This document shows, piece by piece, positions 5,481 to 7,148 of a DNA stretch of 7,148 bases (positions within the stretch are counted from its first letter, which is position 1; every line of letters starts with the position of its first letter). Under the pieces are notes generated by a model. That model searched no databases. It was not told the DNA's origin and worked only from the letters and a program-made list of their open reading frames with translations. The DNA comes from Flavobacteriaceae bacterium. GTDB lineage: Bacteria; Bacteroidota; Bacteroidia; Flavobacteriales; Flavobacteriaceae. The position numbers and the translations under genes are program-made. The stretch is taken from assembly GCA_030828025.1 (NCBI GenBank), contig JAURDG010000064.1:1-7148 (forward strand), given 5' to 3'.

Positions 5481-7148
5481 ATGGCGCGAACAAAATTTTT
5501 ATCCTTAGATAGCCTTTCTGCACAAGATTTAGAAGAAGATGCGGACTTGATTCCCCTGATGACTACAGATGACGAGGAGGCAATTCAAAAAGAACCTATC
5601 CCGAACGAGCTTCCGATTCTACCACTCAAGAATATGGTCTTGTTTCCAGGTGTTGTTATTCCGATAACAGCTAGTCGGGATCGTTCTATCCAATTGATTA
5701 AAGAAGTCAATAAAGGAAATAAATTATTAGGCGTAGTTGCGCAAAAGAGCGGAAGCGTGAATGCCCCCAAGGCGAACGACTTATACAAAAAAGGCACCTT
5801 GGCTAAAGTCTTACGTGTGCTCAAAATGCCCGATGGTAACACAACGGTTATTCTTCAAGGTAAACGGCGATTTGAAACAGTCGAATACACTGCCGAAGAA
5901 CCTTTTTTCACGGCAAAAGTAAATGCGCTAGACGAGCAACGTCCCAGCGACGATGAGCCAGCTTTTGTTGCTATTATTGATTCAATAAAAGACCTTGCGC
6001 TTAAAATCATTGCACAAAATCCTGAAATTCCTTCAGAGGCATCCTTTGTCATTAAAAACATTCAAAGCAATGCGTTTTTAGTCAACTTTGTTTCTGCTAA
6101 CATGAATATGTCTGTTGCTGAAAAGCAAGAAATTTTGGAACTGGACAACCTTGAGCAACGCGCACTTATTTGCCTAAAGCAGATGAATGTGGAGTATCAA
6201 AAATTATCACTCAAAAATGATATACAAACCAAAGTACGCCATGATTTAGACCAGCAGCAGCGCGAATATTTTTTACATCAACAGATGAAAACCATTCAAG
6301 AAGAATTGGGCGGCGTATCTTATGATGAGGAAGTACAAGAAATGCGGGAACGTGCCAAAACTAAGGCTTGGGACGATGCAGTTGCCAAACACTTCAATAA
6401 AGAGCTCGCAAAGCTTGAACGGATGAACCCACAAGTGGCCGAGTATTCTGTTCAGCGCAACTATTTAGACCTGTATTTAGATTTACCTTGGAATACGTTT
6501 TCGAAAGACTCGTTTGATTTGGTGCGCGCACAGCGCATTTTGGATCGTGATCATTTTGGTATAGATAAAGTAAAGCAGCGCATTATTGAACACCTTGCGG
6601 TACTCAAACTACGTAACGACATGAAGTCGCCCATTTTGTGTTTGGTGGGTCCTCCGGGTGTTGGCAAAACATCGCTTGGTAAGTCTATTGCAGAAGCCTT
6701 AGGACGCAAATATGTGCGGATGTCGTTGGGTGGTATGCGTGATGAAGCGGAAATTCGCGGACACCGAAAAACATACATTGGTGCCATGCCGGGTAGGGTC
6801 CTGCAAAACATCAAAAAAGCAACAACGTCCAATCCTGTTTTTGTTTTGGATGAATTGGATAAACTTACCGAATCTGCGCATGGAGACCCGTCTTCTGCCA
6901 TGCTCGAAGTTTTGGACCCAGAACAAAACACCAATTTTTACGACAACTACCTTGAAACGGGTTATGACCTATCCAAAGTTATGTTTGTCGCCACAGCGAA
7001 CTCACTTTCGACCATTCAACCAGCCTTGCGCGATCGTATGGAAATAATTGAGGTAACTGGGTATACCCTTGAAGAGAAAATCCAAATTGGGTTACGTTAT
7101 TTACTGCCAAAACAAATTAAAGAACACGGTTTGTCTAAAGCATCCATA
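5481..7148 (+). CDS. lon: ATP-dependent Lon protease, N-terminal part (runs off right edge)
   Basis: The frame is open for 556 codons to the window edge. Lon is a cytosolic AAA+ serine protease that unfolds and degrades damaged and some regulatory proteins. Present are the N-terminal substrate-binding LON domain (about residues 43-240, with LPILPLKNMVLFPGVVIPI), the helical linker (DLDQQQREYFLHQQMKTIQEELGG, 255-278), and most of the AAA+ module: Walker A GPPGVGKT (390-397), Walker B VFVLDELDK (453-461), sensor-1 Asn in ATAN (N507) and the arginine-finger segment DRME (R519). The Ser-Lys protease domain lies beyond the window, so integrity of the enzyme cannot be judged. I chose ATG 5481 (MARTKFLSLDSL) because its length and pattern match flavobacterial Lon N-termini; ATG 5463 in the same frame would add MAYIIL and has a better A-rich upstream context, so it remains a real alternative. 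Confidence 0.96.
   Translation, partial: MARTKFLSLDSLSAQDLEEDADLIPLMTTDDEEAIQKEPIPNELPILPLKNMVLFPGVVIPITASRDRSIQLIKEVNKGNKLLGVVAQKSGSVNAPKANDLYKKGTLAKVLRVLKMPDGNTTVILQGKRRFETVEYTAEEPFFTAKVNALDEQRPSDDEPAFVAIIDSIKDLALKIIAQNPEIPSEASFVIKNIQSNAFLVNFVSANMNMSVAEKQEILELDNLEQRALICLKQMNVEYQKLSLKNDIQTKVRHDLDQQQREYFLHQQMKTIQEELGGVSYDEEVQEMRERAKTKAWDDAVAKHFNKELAKLERMNPQVAEYSVQRNYLDLYLDLPWNTFSKDSFDLVRAQRILDRDHFGIDKVKQRIIEHLAVLKLRNDMKSPILCLVGPPGVGKTSLGKSIAEALGRKYVRMSLGGMRDEAEIRGHRKTYIGAMPGRVLQNIKKATTSNPVFVLDELDKLTESAHGDPSSAMLEVLDPEQNTNFYDNYLETGYDLSKVMFVATANSLSTIQPALRDRMEIIEVTGYTLEEKIQIGLRYLLPKQIKEHGLSKASI

Noticed and set aside
6551..6934. 127-codon minus-strand open frame opposite lon
   Set aside because: It lies opposite the highly conserved Walker A/B region of Lon; its open state is explained by codon constraints on the sense strand, and its translation is Ser-rich with no domain.

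Overview
The window looks like an ordinary stretch of chromosome from a member of the Bacteroidota, most likely a flavobacterium-like or related environmental lineage. The evidence is moderate to low GC, A-rich sequence before start codons in place of clear Shine-Dalgarno sites, two matches to the Bacteroidota -7 promoter element TAnnTTTG, a DUF2807 'GSGD-repeat' surface protein, a UMF1-type MFS transporter, and a Lon protease whose N-terminus reads like flavobacterial Lon. I see no phage, insertion sequence, CRISPR array, tRNA or rRNA.

Layout from left to right. Positions 1-130 (minus) hold the first 43 codons of a DinB/YfiT-like protein that runs off the left edge. Positions 131-385 contain no intact gene, only a possible decayed small ORF on the minus strand. 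A clean intrinsic terminator at 386-413 ends lpdA (dihydrolipoyl dehydrogenase, minus, 419-1810). Upstream of lpdA on the same strand are a lipoprotein-type methionine sulfoxide reductase B (1858-2349) and an alpha/beta hydrolase (2346-3209). The stop of the hydrolase overlaps the start of msrB by 4 bases (ATGA), so those two are almost certainly one transcript; lpdA follows 47 bp later and may also have its own promoter. A 71-bp divergent gap separates the hydrolase from a UMF1-family MFS permease (plus, 3281-4600). The permease ends one base from the end of the convergent DUF2807 gene (minus, 4602-5333). A 147-bp divergent gap then leads to lon (plus, 5481 to the right edge), of which 556 codons are present, through most of the AAA+ module and before the Ser-Lys protease domain.

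Functionally the region is housekeeping plus stress maintenance. LpdA is the E3 subunit of 2-oxo acid dehydrogenase complexes, MsrB repairs oxidised methionine (probably in the cell envelope here), and Lon degrades damaged proteins. The hydrolase, transporter and DUF2807 protein have recognisable folds but no assignable substrates. I found no evidence for a previously undescribed system. The points most worth checking are the possible pseudogene at 169-328, the very short predicted leader of the hydrolase-msrB transcript, and the terminator-less convergent junction at 4600-4602.
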